The position numbers were made by a program, and so were the translations under genes. Below the pieces are notes generated by a model. That model was given only the letters and a program-made list of their open reading frames with translations, was not told the DNA's origin and did no database searches. DNA of 64,000 nucleotides from Rhodoplanes sp963724735. Lineage in GTDB: Bacteria > Pseudomonadota > Alphaproteobacteria > Rhizobiales > Xanthobacteraceae. Below are positions 1 through 8,578 of this stretch, in pieces. Each line of letters opens with the position of its first letter. Position 1 is the first letter of the stretch. The stretch lies in the NCBI GenBank assembly GCA_963724735.1, contig CAVRVX010000041.1, positions 1 to 64,000 on the forward strand, in the 5' to 3' direction.

Positions 1-1
1 C

Positions 2-70
2 TCGCATCAGACCGGCTGGACCGGCCTCGTCGCCAATCTGATCGACGAACTGTATCCGCCGAAGTCGTAG
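2..70 (+). CDS. C-terminal tail of a glycoside-hydrolase-like protein (partial)
   Basis: Only the last 22 residues and the TAG stop lie inside the window; the gene starts to the left. The tail, HQTGWTGLVANLIDELYPP followed by KS, resembles the end of MGH1-like (GH63-related) glucosidases, which often finish with a GHQTGWTGLVA-type motif. It is followed after 68 bases by the SDR gene on the same strand, so the two may be co-transcribed. The assignment rests on a short motif and is tentative. Confidence 0.45.
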   Translation, partial: SHQTGWTGLVANLIDELYPPKS

Positions 71-138
71 CGCGTGCAGGCGAGCAACCACGGAACCGCG
101 CTATTGCGCGCGACTTGCCGAAACGAAGGATGGGAGCC

Positions 139-993
139 ATGGCTGCACCGACTGCCGCAACGCCGTTCAATACCGATCTGCCGAACTACAAGAATTTGCC
201 GAAGCTGTTGGTCGGGCAGAAAGCGCTGGTGACCGGCGCCAATTCCGGCATCGGCCAAGCCTGCGCGGTCGCCCTGGCGCGCGCCGGCGCGGACGTTGTG
301 GTCAATTATGTGGTCGGCGAAACCGACACGGTGATCAAGGCGATCGAGGCGGAAGGCCGCAAGGGAATCGCCATCAAGGCGGACGTTTCCAACGAGGCCG
401 AAGTCGACGCCATGTTCAAGCAGGCGGTCGAGCAATTCGGCACGCTCGACATCCTGGTCGCGAACGCCGGCCTGCAGCGCGACTCCACGCTCGTCAACAT
501 GACCATGGCTCAGTGGAACACGGTGATCGGCGTTAATCTGACCGGGCAATGGCTGTGCGCCCGTGCGGCGGTCAAGGAGTTCCTGCGCCGCGGCGTGCGC
601 AAGGAGGTGTCGGTCGCCGCCGGCAAGATCATCTGCATGAGCTCGGTGCACGAGGTGATCCCGTGGGCCGGACACGTCAACTACGCCACCTCCAAGGGCG
701 GCATCCACATGATGATGAAGACGCTGGCGCAGGAGCTCGCCCCCGCCCGCATCCGCGTCAACGCGATCGGCCCGGGCGCGATCCGCACGCCGATCAATAC
801 CAATGCATGGGATACGCCGGAAGCCTACGCCGCGTTGATGACGCTCGTTCCCTACAAGCGGATCGGCGAGCCCGAGGACATCGCCAATGTGGCGGTCTTC
901 CTCGCCTCCGACCTCGCCGACTACGTCACCGGCATCACCGTTTTCGTCGATGGCGGCATGACCTGCTATCCGGGCTTCGCCACCGGAGGCTGA
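139..993 (+). CDS. SDR-family oxidoreductase (glucose/alcohol dehydrogenase-like)
   Basis: A 284-residue classical short-chain dehydrogenase, expected to be a cytosolic NAD(P)-dependent oxidoreductase of a sugar or secondary alcohol. Visible motifs are the cofactor loop TGANSGIG near residue 32, NAG in the central sheet, a catalytic Ser in SSVHE, the YATSK active site with Tyr at about residue 182, and the PG-IRTP loop after it. The C-terminus carries the usual FVDGGM. I chose the ATG at 139 because AGGA and GGGAG lie just upstream; TTG (115) and ATG (130) are open in the same frame. The N-terminal leader (about 25 residues) is like that of glucose-1-dehydrogenase-type SDRs. A broken aquaporin gene follows after 6 bases. 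The substrate cannot be read from sequence. Confidence 0.88.
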   Translation: MAAPTAATPFNTDLPNYKNLPKLLVGQKALVTGANSGIGQACAVALARAGADVVVNYVVGETDTVIKAIEAEGRKGIAIKADVSNEAEVDAMFKQAVEQFGTLDILVANAGLQRDSTLVNMTMAQWNTVIGVNLTGQWLCARAAVKEFLRRGVRKEVSVAAGKIICMSSVHEVIPWAGHVNYATSKGGIHMMMKTLAQELAPARIRVNAIGPGAIRTPINTNAWDTPEAYAALMTLVPYKRIGEPEDIANVAVFLASDLADYVTGITVFVDGGMTCYPGFATGG

Positions 994-999
994 CCTCTC

Positions 1000-1290
1000 A
1001 TGCTCGTTCCCGCTCTCGGCCCGCTCGCAGCGCTCCGCCGGCACTGGCCGGAATACGCGATCGAGGGCTGGGCGCTCGGCATGTTCATGGTCTCGGCGAG
1101 CGTGGCGACCGTTCTCCTATACGACCCGCGCTCGCCTGCCTTCCACCTGATCGAGAACGAGTTCTGGAAGCGCGCGCTGATGGCGCTAGCGATGGCCGGC
1201 ACCGCGGTGGCCATCATCTATTCGCGCTGGGGCAAGCGGTCGGGCGCGCACATAAACCCGGGCATTCTGCTCGATTGGAAGGATCACGGC
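1000..1290 (+). pseudogene. Aquaporin/MIP family protein, truncated after the first NPx region
   Basis: The first 90 or so residues look like a major intrinsic protein: a hydrophobic segment EGWALGMFMVSASVATVLLY, a second membrane segment, and SGAHINPG, which matches the first half of an aquaporin (SGAHxNPA). The Ala of NPA is Gly here. After INPG the similarity stops, whereas a real aquaporin continues for about 140 residues with a second NPA box. The reading frame runs on into unrelated sequence to 1587. It begins 6 bases after the SDR stop, so it was probably the second gene of that operon. The break is at about 1265-1290, where island debris begins. Water or glycerol channel activity is not expected. 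Confidence 0.7.
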
Positions 1291-1314
1291 TGCTTTAACA
1301 TCAGAGGTGACGCG

Positions 1315-1545
1315 ATGTCGTCCTACGATAGACATATCGGAGCCCAACCATCGTTGCGAGTACGTCCGAGCCGATGCTCGGGGAAACCATTAATCCGTAG
1401 AACGCGATTATCGCCTGCAACGAGATTTTGCCAGACACGGTATTCCGAGCGCATTGCCCACACTGCAAACAAATGCATCCGTGGCGAAGTAGACAGGCCA
1501 AATGGGTCGAAACCATTCCGCCAAGCATGTGGCTTGACGCACTCA
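1315..1545 (+). pseudogene. Remnant of a small zinc-ribbon-like hypothetical protein
   Basis: In the frame through 1407 the translation reads NAIIACNEILPDTVFRAHC then PHCKQMHPWR. It has a single Cys and a CPHC pair spaced as in small zinc-ribbon proteins, and ends with a stop near 1542. An in-frame TAG at 1398 separates it from an upstream piece, so it is either broken or starts after the stop without a recognisable initiation site. I do not recognise a named family. It lies between the cut aquaporin and a transposase remnant. Confidence 0.3.
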
Positions 1546-2290
1546 GAAGAGCGTCGCCGCCGCGGCCCTAGGTTCGGAGGCTATTGAGGCTGTTGCGAAA
1601 TTGCGATCTGACATTGCGGGTGGCGCTTTGTGCGCCTGTTGCTTTCGCGGTTGGCGCGCTTGCGGCGGTGTGATTCCGTCTTGCCTCACGACGGCGTGAT
1701 TCGGCTTTGGTCTGCCGCCGAGGAAAGCAGGCCTTGCACCCCTGCTCGTCGGGTCAGCTACGGCGACAGCCGGTCCAGTAATCATGCACATCTTGGCATA
1801 ACCGAATTGGTGATGAACTAGGCGGGGCGAGCGTTCTCGGCTCGCGAGTCCGTGCAGTATCTCGCGCAGCCAGTTCTCCCGGCTCATTCGTCGGATGATA
1901 TCCCGCAGGCCGCGATCGATCCGCAGCCGTCCTGCCGCTTTCGCGATTTCCAGCGCCAGTTGCTCCGGAGCTTTGCTCGATGCTACCCCAAGAATCGTCG
2001 CCGGTTCAACGACCCGGGCCATACAGAGCAGACTCGGCCACAGCCTGGTCATCCACACCAGCAGCGCACGATCGCTGCCCCGCAGCGGCAGACGCGCCGG
2101 TCGTCGCCTCAAGGCGATATTGAGTTGATGACGGAGAAAAAGGATTTCGGCTTCAAGCCGCCGTCGCGACTTGAACAGATTGGCGATAAACATTGCAAGC
2201 AGGCGGAGGATCGCGACCGTCAAACGCGATGATGCGCGAATTCTGTCTCAACGGGCGAATACATCCGGATCGGATTTTTCGGGAGCCACG
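1543..2290 (-). pseudogene. Degenerate integrase-type transposase, inverted partner of the copy at 4.4-4.9 kb
   Basis: Read leftward from 2223, the N-terminus (LFKSRRRLEAEILFLRHQLN, then ALRRRPARLPL) is the start of a rhizobial integrase-core transposase family. Only about 140 residues are recognisable, up to RLRIDRGLRDIIRRMSRENW; the rve catalytic core is missing and the rest of the frame is noise. A second copy on the plus strand (4417-4920) shares this N-terminus and also its upstream DNA, including cgcgcatcatcgc and an outer GTGG-N-TCCCGAAAA motif (here 2276-2290 on the minus strand). The two copies point away from each other and bracket the DUF4331 and DUF5996 genes. The ORF extends to 1543 by chance. 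Confidence 0.7.
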
Positions 2291-2403
2291 GGGTGGATTG
2301 CATCATCAGTACGTGCGGATCTAATTTACGACAGGCACAGGGGGCTATAATGCGCAGTCCGGGAGACCCAAAACGGAAATCTCGGTTTAAAAAGGAGTGG
2401 GCA

Positions 2404-3423
2404 ATGTCAAACCATTTCACTGGACTCAGTCTCGGCCCGCCGCTGGGCGATCAACGACTCGACCTCTGCGACCTGTACGCATTCCAGTCGCCCGCTGACA
2501 AGAACAGAACCGTGATCATCCTCAATGCAAATCCCAATGCGGACGCACTTCATCCCGACGCAATCTATCGCCTCAACATCGATAACGACGGCGATTACCT
2601 GACGGACATCGCGTTCAGCTATGTGTTCTCGAAGCCGCAGAACGGCAGGCAGACCGTTAACGTATTCGTGGCGAAGGGCTCGGAGTCGCGCTCGGACGAA
2701 GCGGTAGGGACGAAGATAATCGCGGACGCCGAGGTCTCCTTCGGCGCCAAGCCGAATATCATCAAGTCGGGCCCCTACACTTTTTTCGCCGGCAGCCGCA
2801 GCGACGCGTTCTTTTTCGACTTCGACGGAATCAAGAACCTGTTCGATACCAGCGGCAAACGGAACTTCACCGAGCCTCATCTCGGCGGCAAGTCTCCATG
2901 GACCGGCGTGGATTCGAATACGGAAGCGAACGTGTTTTCGACTGTGATCGAGCTGCCAACAAGCGAACTCAATCCCAAGCCCGAGATCCACATCTGGGGG
3001 CGATGCAGCGTAAGACGAGACGGCAAGTTGCTTCACGTCGATCGCGCGGGCCATCCGAGCGTTAGCAGCTTTTTCAACACCGATGACACCAAGGAGGAAT
3101 ACAACGCGAGCGAGCCCGTCAACGACCGCAAGCGATGGCTCGACCAGTTCGTGCATCTGATGGGGCATACCGGCAATTACACGCGCGAGGAAGCGATTGC
3201 CGCGATCGACAAGGAGCGCACACTTCCCGACGTGCTAAGTTTCGACCCGTCGAAGCCCGCAAAGTATCCCAACGGCCGGGTCTTCACTGACGACGTGATC
3301 AATTACCGCATCGCTTTCCTGACGAAAAATCAGTGTCCGCCCACCGGCCTCAAGCCCCACACCGACATCCTGACGGAGTTCCCGTACATGGGCACGCCGC
3401 ATTCGAAAAGTAGCGGAGCATGA
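2404..3423 (+). CDS. DUF4331 family protein
   Basis: A 339-residue protein of the DUF4331 family. It starts with MSNHFTGLSLGPPLGDQRLD, then LCDLYAFQSP, and has the typical N-terminal pattern DLCDLYAF...NRTVIILNANP and RLNIDNDGD followed by a beta-rich body. No signal peptide is seen. DUF4331 proteins have no settled function; they are beta-rich and often encoded in accessory regions. The start at 2404 is fixed by AGGAG at 2393-2397, six bases upstream; a longer open frame to 2293 has no ribosome site. The DUF5996 gene follows after 38 bases on the same strand. Both sit between inverted transposase remnants, so they probably moved as one cassette. Confidence 0.85.
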   Translation: MSNHFTGLSLGPPLGDQRLDLCDLYAFQSPADKNRTVIILNANPNADALHPDAIYRLNIDNDGDYLTDIAFSYVFSKPQNGRQTVNVFVAKGSESRSDEAVGTKIIADAEVSFGAKPNIIKSGPYTFFAGSRSDAFFFDFDGIKNLFDTSGKRNFTEPHLGGKSPWTGVDSNTEANVFSTVIELPTSELNPKPEIHIWGRCSVRRDGKLLHVDRAGHPSVSSFFNTDDTKEEYNASEPVNDRKRWLDQFVHLMGHTGNYTREEAIAAIDKERTLPDVLSFDPSKPAKYPNGRVFTDDVINYRIAFLTKNQCPPTGLKPHTDILTEFPYMGTPHSKSSGA

Positions 3424-3461
3424 AACCGATAGAGGTGCGGTCACACCGCACGCGGTGAGCG

Positions 3462-4409
3462 ATGTCACCTGTTCCCGACGACAGCCGCTGGCCCGAGTTG
3501 CCTTACGCTGCCTGGCACGACACGTGCGCCACGCTCCATCTGTGGACACAAATCGTCGGCAAGATACGTCTGGCGCAGACGGTGGCTAATCATCTGGCAC
3601 GGCCGCTCTACGTGAATGCGCGCGGCCTGACGACTTCGCCCATTCCTTATGAGGGACACGCATTCCAGATTGATTTCGACTTCATCGACCACGTGCTCTG
3701 GGTGCGAACGAGTGACGGACACGTCCGCCAACTGATGCTCGCACCGAAATCAGTTGCGGAATTCTATGCTGACCTGTTTGTCGTCCTGGGCGAGCTTGGT
3801 CTAAAGCTGCACATCAATACGATGCCCTGCGAGATCGCCGATGGCGTCCCCTTCGATCAGGACCTCACGCATGCTTCCTATGACCGTGACTACGCCAATC
3901 GTTTCTGGAGGATCCTGCTCTCAAGCTACGGCGTCCTCAGCCTTTTCCGTACGGCCTTTCTCGGCAAGGTGAGCCCGGTGCATTTCTTTTGGGGCAGCTT
4001 CGATCTCGCCGTGACGCGCTTTTCCGGACGACGAGCGTCGCCTCACCCAGGCGGCATCCCGCATCTGCCGGATGCGGTCGCCCGCGAGGCCTACTCACAC
4101 GAGGTGTCGAGCGCCGGATTCTGGCCGGGCAGCGGCAAGCCCGCGCTGGATGCGGCATTCTACTCATACGCCTATCCCGCCCCGACGGGCTTTGGCTCGG
4201 CGGCGGTGCGTCCAACGCAGGCGTACTTTTCCCAACAGCTCGGCGAATTCATTCTGCCCTACGACGCGGTGCGAACCGCCTCGCAGCCCGAGAGCACACT
4301 GATGGAATTTCTGCAAAGCACCTACGTGGCAGCGGCCGATCTGGCGCGCTGGGATCGTACCGAGCTGGAATGTCCGTTGGGCGTTGCCGGGCGTCCGCGG
4401 CCAGCCTGA
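3462..4409 (+). CDS. DUF5996 family protein
   Basis: A 315-residue soluble protein of the DUF5996 family, whose function is unknown. Family features are the N-terminal WPELPYAAWHDTCATLHLWT, the following QIVGKIRLA, the central HFFWGSFDLAVTRFSGRRA and the late SAGFWPGSG. No signal peptide or membrane segment is visible. The gene begins 38 bases after the DUF4331 stop and ends just before the plus-strand transposase remnant, so it is the second gene of the same cassette. I see no strong Shine-Dalgarno before ATG 3462. The reading frame looks intact. Confidence 0.82.
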   Translation: MSPVPDDSRWPELPYAAWHDTCATLHLWTQIVGKIRLAQTVANHLARPLYVNARGLTTSPIPYEGHAFQIDFDFIDHVLWVRTSDGHVRQLMLAPKSVAEFYADLFVVLGELGLKLHINTMPCEIADGVPFDQDLTHASYDRDYANRFWRILLSSYGVLSLFRTAFLGKVSPVHFFWGSFDLAVTRFSGRRASPHPGGIPHLPDAVAREAYSHEVSSAGFWPGSGKPALDAAFYSYAYPAPTGFGSAAVRPTQAYFSQQLGEFILPYDAVRTASQPESTLMEFLQSTYVAAADLARWDRTELECPLGVAGRPRPA

Positions 4410-4416
4410 TTTGCCT

Positions 4417-4920
4417 GTGGTTCCCGAAAATACCATTCGGCCGGATTCGCACGCTCAGAATCCGCGCATCATCGCATTTGATGCTCGCGACCCTCCGCTT
4501 GCTTGCAGTGTTTATCGCTAATCTATTCAAGTCCCGGCGGCGGCTTGAAGCCGAAATCCTTTTTCTCCGTCATCAACTCAATATCGCCTTGAGGCGACGA
4601 CCGGCGCGTCTGCCGCTTGCGGAGTAGCGACCGCGCGCTACTGGTGTGGATGACCCGGCTGTGGCCGAGCCTGCTCGGTATTATCGAGGTGGTTGAGCCG
4701 GCGGCAATCCTGCGGGGCCGGATTCAGGGCCTGCTGGCGCTGGAAATCCCGAAGGCGGGCGGGACGACTGCGGATTGATAGCGAACTGCGTGATCTGATC
4801 CGGAGGATGAGCGAGGAGAACCCGTTGTGGGGCGCCCCGCGTATCCATGGTGAATTGCTCAAGCTGGGCTTCGAGCTCGCCGAGTCGACGGTGTCCAAGT
4901 ACATCATCACGGGACCCCAC
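4417..4920 (+). pseudogene. Degenerate integrase-type transposase (plus-strand copy)
   Basis: From ATG 4481 the protein reads MLATLRLLAVFIANLFKSRR and continues like the minus-strand copy at 1.5-2.3 kb, but a frameshift puts a stop after RLPLAE at 4627. The next stretch resumes in other frames: MSEENPLWGAPRIHGELLKL and GFELAESTVSKYI, which precede the missing integrase core. The element breaks off near 4915, where the sdhD remnant starts from the other side. Upstream DNA from 4417 shares the GTGG-N-TCCCGAAAA end motif with the other copy. It is not active. Confidence 0.75.
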
Positions 4921-4978
4921 CACCTCGAACGATCATCGCGCCTCGATCACGCGCGAGAGATTGGACGAGGTCGGCGTT

Positions 4979-5188
4979 TCAGGCGACCGCGGTTATCCGG
5001 TCTGAGGTGGCGAGCCAGAGGATCGACGCAGCGAAATAGAGCGCGAGCGGGATAAGGGCGAGCGCCGTCAGGCGCTGCAGCCACCATTCCCACAGCCCAC
5101 TGCGTGCACTGCCGAAATGCCGGACGCGCCGGAGCACAGTCTCGTCGCGCAACGCGGTCGAGTTCGATAAAGAGCGAGAATTTACCAT
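4979..5188 (-). pseudogene. sdhD: Succinate dehydrogenase membrane anchor SdhD, truncated
   Basis: Sixty-nine residues read leftward from 5188. They contain ETVLRRVRHFGSARSGLWEW followed by WLQRLTALALIPLALYFAAS, the N-terminus and first membrane helix of SdhD (family pattern: GSA.SG....W..QR.TA.A..PL). A real SdhD has about 125 residues and three helices; here everything after the first helix is replaced by transposase debris at about 4950. It sits 30 bases downstream of sdhC in the normal sdhC-sdhD order. With its partner also broken, it cannot anchor complex II. Confidence 0.72.
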
Positions 5189-5218
5189 CGGGAGCTCCTA
5201 GTTCTTTTCCTCGAATTC

Positions 5219-5598
5219 TCAGGCTAGAAACACGTAGAGCCAGGCGAGTACGGTCAGCACCGCCGTCGCGGCGAGGACCGCGTACCCGCTGCGATACGCG
5301 TCGCGAATCTCGAAGCCGTAGCCGGCATCCCAGGCGAGATGCCGGATTCCGTTGCACAGGTGATAAAAGAAGGCGACCGACCAGAGAAACAACAGCAGCA
5401 TCCCGATCGGCGAAGCAATGAAGGCGTGCGTCGCTGCATACAATTGGCCGCCCGACCAACGGCGACGAGCCACCAAGCCAGGAGGATGGAGCCCAGTGCC
5501 AGACCGATGCCGGTGAGCCGGTGAAGGATCGACAGGGCCGACGTGATCTGAAACCGGTACCACGTCGGAAACATGAAAGGTGAGATCGGGCGTTCCAT
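5219..5598 (-). pseudogene. sdhC: Succinate dehydrogenase cytochrome b556 subunit SdhC, frameshifted
   Basis: The start at 5598 gives MERPISPFMFPTWYRFQITS followed by ALSILHRLTGIGLALG, a good SdhC N-terminus with the SILHR.TG signature. At about 5450 the frame changes and the rest continues as QLYAATHAFIASPIGMLLLF, then YHLCNGIRHLAWDAGYGFE, the haem-ligand helix region of SdhC, ending at 5219. One indel therefore splits a protein of normal length (about 126 residues). SdhC binds haem b and ubiquinone at the membrane face of complex II. Upstream is sdhE, downstream a truncated sdhD. If the indel is a sequencing error the gene could be whole, but SdhD would still be missing. Confidence 0.75.
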
Positions 5599-5606
5599 GA
5601 TGGCTA

Positions 5607-5954
5607 CTACTCCTGATTTGTCCCGGCGGTTCGCGGGAGTTGTCCGTTGGCCGGCTTGTCACGCCGGGCGCAGAAGGCTCGTAACAAGCACATCACATCG
5701 TGATCGTATTCTTTCGGTGGCGTGCTGCCGCCGACAATCCAGTCGAACAGATCCGGATCGGCGCAATCGAGCAAAGCCTCGAAACGCTCCAGCTGCGCGC
5801 TGTCCAAGTCAGCGACATGGGCCTCGGCAAATCTGCCGAGTATGAGGTCGCTCTCCTGCGTTCCGCGATGCCAGCAGCGGAACAGGAGCCTGCTGCGGCG
5901 GATCTGGGCATGTTGGTTCGACAACCGGTCCGCAGCGCTGCCCAAATCGCTCAT
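5607..5954 (-). CDS. sdhE: FAD assembly factor SdhE
   Basis: A 115-residue protein of the SdhE/Sdh5 family, which promotes covalent flavinylation of the succinate dehydrogenase flavoprotein. The diagnostic motif is RGTQESD (family RGxxE.D) within LLFRCWHRGTQESDLILGRF, followed by DLDSAQLERFEALLDCADPD and LFDWI. The family is usually 80-95 residues; the extra C-terminal 25 or so are unalignable by eye. It lies directly between cyoD (16 bases upstream) and sdhC (9 bases downstream) on the same strand. No sdhA or sdhB is present here, so its client would have to be encoded elsewhere. Confidence 0.85.
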   Translation of the reverse strand: MSDLGSAADRLSNQHAQIRRSRLLFRCWHRGTQESDLILGRFAEAHVADLDSAQLERFEALLDCADPDLFDWIVGGSTPPKEYDHDVMCLLRAFCARRDKPANGQLPRTAGTNQE

Positions 5955-5969
5955 GATGGCTTTCCCCGC

Positions 5970-6338
5970 TTACTGCACGGACATCGGCATCATGTTGCTG
6001 TTGAGATTGGCGATGATCCAGATAGAGCCGGTGATGACGAGAAAGACGATCAGCACGCCGAAGGCGAGGGCCAGAATATTGTTCGTGTGATCGGGGCCGG
6101 TGCCCAGATGCAGAAAGAAGACGAGATGGACGCCGATCTGCGCGAAGGCGAGCACGACCAACCCGACCGGGATGCCCGGGGCCCAGAGCAAATTGGTCTG
6201 CGACACAACAAAAGAGGCGATCGTCGCCAGGATCGCAAGACCCAGCCCCGCCGTGTAGGACAGGTAGCTGGCCGTGGGCTCAGACTCTTCGACACCCGGC
6301 GTCCGGTCGTCGAACAAACGATCGCTACCGTCCGTCAA
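5970..6338 (-). CDS. cyoD: Cytochrome bo ubiquinol oxidase subunit IV (CyoD), orphan
   Basis: About 122 residues with three membrane helices: SYLSYTAGLGLAILATIASF, LLWAPGIPVGLVVLAFAQIG then VHLVFFLHL, and ILALAFGVLIVFLVITGSIW. It ends with NLNSNMMP, matching CyoD, the small subunit of the quinol oxidase. I place the start at TTG 6338 because GGGAGA (6345-6350, minus strand) sits six bases upstream. A longer frame to 6437 is only a fusion with IS110 sequence. The catalytic subunits CyoA-C are absent: an IS110 remnant begins immediately upstream. CyoD alone cannot make an oxidase. Confidence 0.82.
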   Translation of the reverse strand: MTDGSDRLFDDRTPGVEESEPTASYLSYTAGLGLAILATIASFVVSQTNLLWAPGIPVGLVVLAFAQIGVHLVFFLHLGTGPDHTNNILALAFGVLIVFLVITGSIWIIANLNSNMMPMSVQ

Positions 6339-6345
6339 TGCTAGT

Positions 6346-7124
6346 CTCCCATCAGATAGATTAAGCGCCGTCGCGCTGAGCGGGCCGATCCCTGGGACCG
6401 TCATTAGGCGGCGGGCTTTCTCATCCTGTGCCGCCAAGTTCTCAATTTCGCGTGTGAAATGCGGCTCTCCAACATCTTGAGATCATCGAAGAGCTCTTGC
6501 AGCAGGCGGCGCATTGTCGGCGTGAGGTCGTTTAAATCTTCGGCAATGATTCGAGGCAGCTCCAGTTTGAAGAGACCGGCGCCCTGTCGGATCGCGACCC
6601 CGTATTCGAGGCAAAAGGCCCGCATCTGGCAAATCAGGCGGGTGCGGTTGCCGACCATCTGGTCGCGGATGCGATGAAGCGCCTGAAGGTCAACCTGGTC
6701 CGGGCGCTTCAGTTCGACAAACCGCATCGTCGGACGGGTCACTGCCTCAGCAATCGCAGCTGCATCGATCGTGTCATTCTTGTTGGATTTAACATACGGC
6801 TTGACGAACTGTGCAGGAATGATGCGAACCGTGTGACCCATCGCCTGCAGCTTCCTGGCTAACCATTGTGAGCCGGGGCAGGCTTCCATGCCCACGATCG
6901 CTTTCTCGGCGCGTTCAAAGAATGCCAGAAGGGTGTCAACGGCGGAATCTGACTCGCTGAACGATGTTGCCCGCATCATCGGTTCCGACGACGTGGAAGA
7001 TGTTCTTACCCAGGTCAATCCCATAGACGGCTGCGCCGCAAGGTTTGGTCCGAATCATCTCAGTTCCTCCTGTTGACAGCGCCCCAGAGTGGGGCGGGAG
7101 GACGGGGCGGACCATCCCATTAAG
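6346..7124 (-). pseudogene. IS110-family transposase and element remnant
   Basis: The transposase starts at 7058 behind AGGAGGAACTGAG and opens with the RuvC-like motif YGIDLGKNIFHVVGTDDAG, then shifts frame near 6950. The main piece (6404-7024) includes VGMEACPGSQWLARKLQAMG and KNDTIDAAAIAEA of the DEDD domain. After another shift, AAQDEKARRLMTVPGIGPLS of the C-terminal transposase_20 domain appears and is cut at about 6346, right at the cyoD ribosome site. The upstream end appears to reach CCATCCCATTA at 7114-7124, a terminus shared with the IS1111-type element at 7.3-8.6 kb. At least two frameshifts and a missing downstream end make it dead. Confidence 0.78.
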
Positions 7125-7263
7125 CGTGACGGCGGATGGGGAGGACGCCGCATGAAATACCCCGCCGCCGAAAAGCTTGAGATCATCCGGCTCGTCGAGC
7201 AGTCTGCCTTGCCGGTGCGGCGTACGCTGGAAAAGATCGGCATTCCGCGCGCCACCTTTTACC
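7125..7263 (+). pseudogene. IS3-family-like transposase, 5' part (interrupted)
   Basis: ATG 7152, preceded by GGGGAGGACGCCGC, starts MKYPAAEKLEIIRLVEQSAL followed by PVRRTLEKIGIPRATFY, a helix-turn-helix N-terminus of a single-ORF integrase-core transposase. Translation is cut at about 7263 by insertion of the IS1111-type element; the rest resumes at 8579. Joining the two flanks restores a TTT-TAC-CGC-TGG-TAC codon series (FYRWY), which supports this being one gene. The left end of the element is not defined because an IS110 terminus abuts it. Confidence 0.72.
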
Positions 7264-8578
7264 TCTATGGACGGCTCTCCCGTTGCAAGCCGATTTTGAA
7301 CTGGGCTGCTTGGCCAGTTGCAAACATCTATCCGGCGTCACCCGATTGGGTCGGGGCGCCCAAATGGGGAATCCGCTCGCGCACGCCTCTATAGCTGGTA
7401 GGCCTCGGGGGCCGCGGTAAAAGTCAGGCTCTTTGCGCGCCGGTCCGACCTGTGCAGCTCATTTCTCCGTCGTCTCGCAAGCTTGTGGGCGGGCCTTCAA
7501 CAGGCGGCGCGGTAGGGTTCGCCGGTTCGCAGCACGGCCCAGATGATCCGTGCATTCTTATTGGCGACCGCCACCGTCGCGCGGTTGAAGCCGCGCCGCT
7601 GTCGAAGCTGGTTGACCCATTGATTGGCGGGATCGGTCTTGTTCGGCGCGGTCCGCACAACCGATCGTGCGCCATGGACGAGCAGGCTACGGAGATGTGG
7701 CTCCCACGCTTCGAGATGCCCATCAACACCTTGCGGTCGCCGCTTGAGAACTGCCGCGGGACGAGGCCGACCCAGGCGGCGAGATGGCGGCCGTTCTTGA
7801 ACTCCGAGCCATCGCCGATGGCGGCGATGATTGCCGTGGCGGTCTTGGGGCCGACGCCCTTGATCTTCGCGATCCGTTGGCAGGCTTCGTTCTTGCGGAA
7901 CACCTCGTCGATCTTCTTGTCGAAGGAAGCGATCCGCCGATCGAGATCGCGAAAGAGGTCGTAAAGTTCGGCGATCGCCTCCCGCGCCATGGCGGTCAAC
8001 TCATTGTCCTGATCCGCCAAGATGTCGGGGATCACCCGCCGCGCTCGGGTAATGCTCTTGGCGAAGGCGAAGCCGCGATCCAGCAGCAGGCCGCGAATCT
8101 GGCTGACGACGGCGGTGCGGTGGTTGACCATCCTCTGTCGGGCGCGATGCAGAGCTTGGATATCCTGCTGCTCGACGTTTTTCTTGGGAACAAAGGGAAT
8201 ATGCGGCTGGCGTGCGGCCGTGCAGATCGCTTCCGCGTCGTTGCCGTCGTTCTTCTGCCGCCGCACAAAGGGCTTCACATATTGCGGGCTGATCAGCTTG
8301 ACCTGATGCCCAAGCGCCTCGAACTTCCGCGCCCAGAAAAACGCCCCCGTGCAGGCTTCCAGAACGATCGTGCACCGATTGATCTGAGCTATCGCCAAAA
8401 GAAGTCCATCACGCATCACCCTGCGCCTCAGAACGACGCGACCGTTGCAATTAACGCCATGGAGTTGGAACACGTTCTTGGCGATATCCACGCCGAGAGT
8501 TTCGATCGTCATCGCAGTTCTCCTTCCTGGTTCAGGCCCTCAGCCTGAGGGCGGAAGGGAGAGCCGTCCATCCCATTA
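7264..8578 (-). mobile_element. IS110-family (IS1111 group) insertion sequence nested in an IS3-like transposase
   Basis: About 1.3 kb. Subterminal inverted repeats of 15 bases are visible: ATGGACGGCTCTCCC at 7267-7281 and its exact complement at 8557-8571, lying 3 and 7 bases inside the proposed ends. This asymmetric subterminal layout fits the IS1111 group. Removing 7264-8578 joins the two halves of an IS3-like transposase in frame, which defines the ends; no target duplication is seen, as expected for IS110 elements. The transposase is read leftward. Between its original stop (7497) and the left end are about 230 non-coding bases, where IS1111-group elements are reported to carry the bridge RNA. 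Confidence 0.8.
7424..8512 (-). pseudogene. IS1111-type transposase with a C-terminal frameshift
   Basis: A 362-residue frame. The N-terminal DEDD/RuvC-like domain shows GVDIAKNVFQLHG, IVLEACTGAFFWARKFEALG and KNDGNDAEAI. The C-terminal transposase_20 domain shows KIKGVGPKTATAIIAAIGDG and AAWVGLVPRQFSSGDRKVLM. After GISKRGSHIS (about 7710) the frame is wrong: the continuation expected for the family (RSLLVHGARSVVRT, then NQWVNQLRQRRGFNRATVAV) is present in another frame and would stop at 7497. One indel therefore replaces about 70 C-terminal residues, so activity is doubtful. Start ATG 8512 follows AGGAGAACTGCG. Confidence 0.82.

Noticed and set aside
7..1044. A 345-residue minus-strand frame opposite the SDR gene
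   Set aside because: Composition typical of an antisense shadow; the plus strand encodes a complete SDR with all catalytic motifs.
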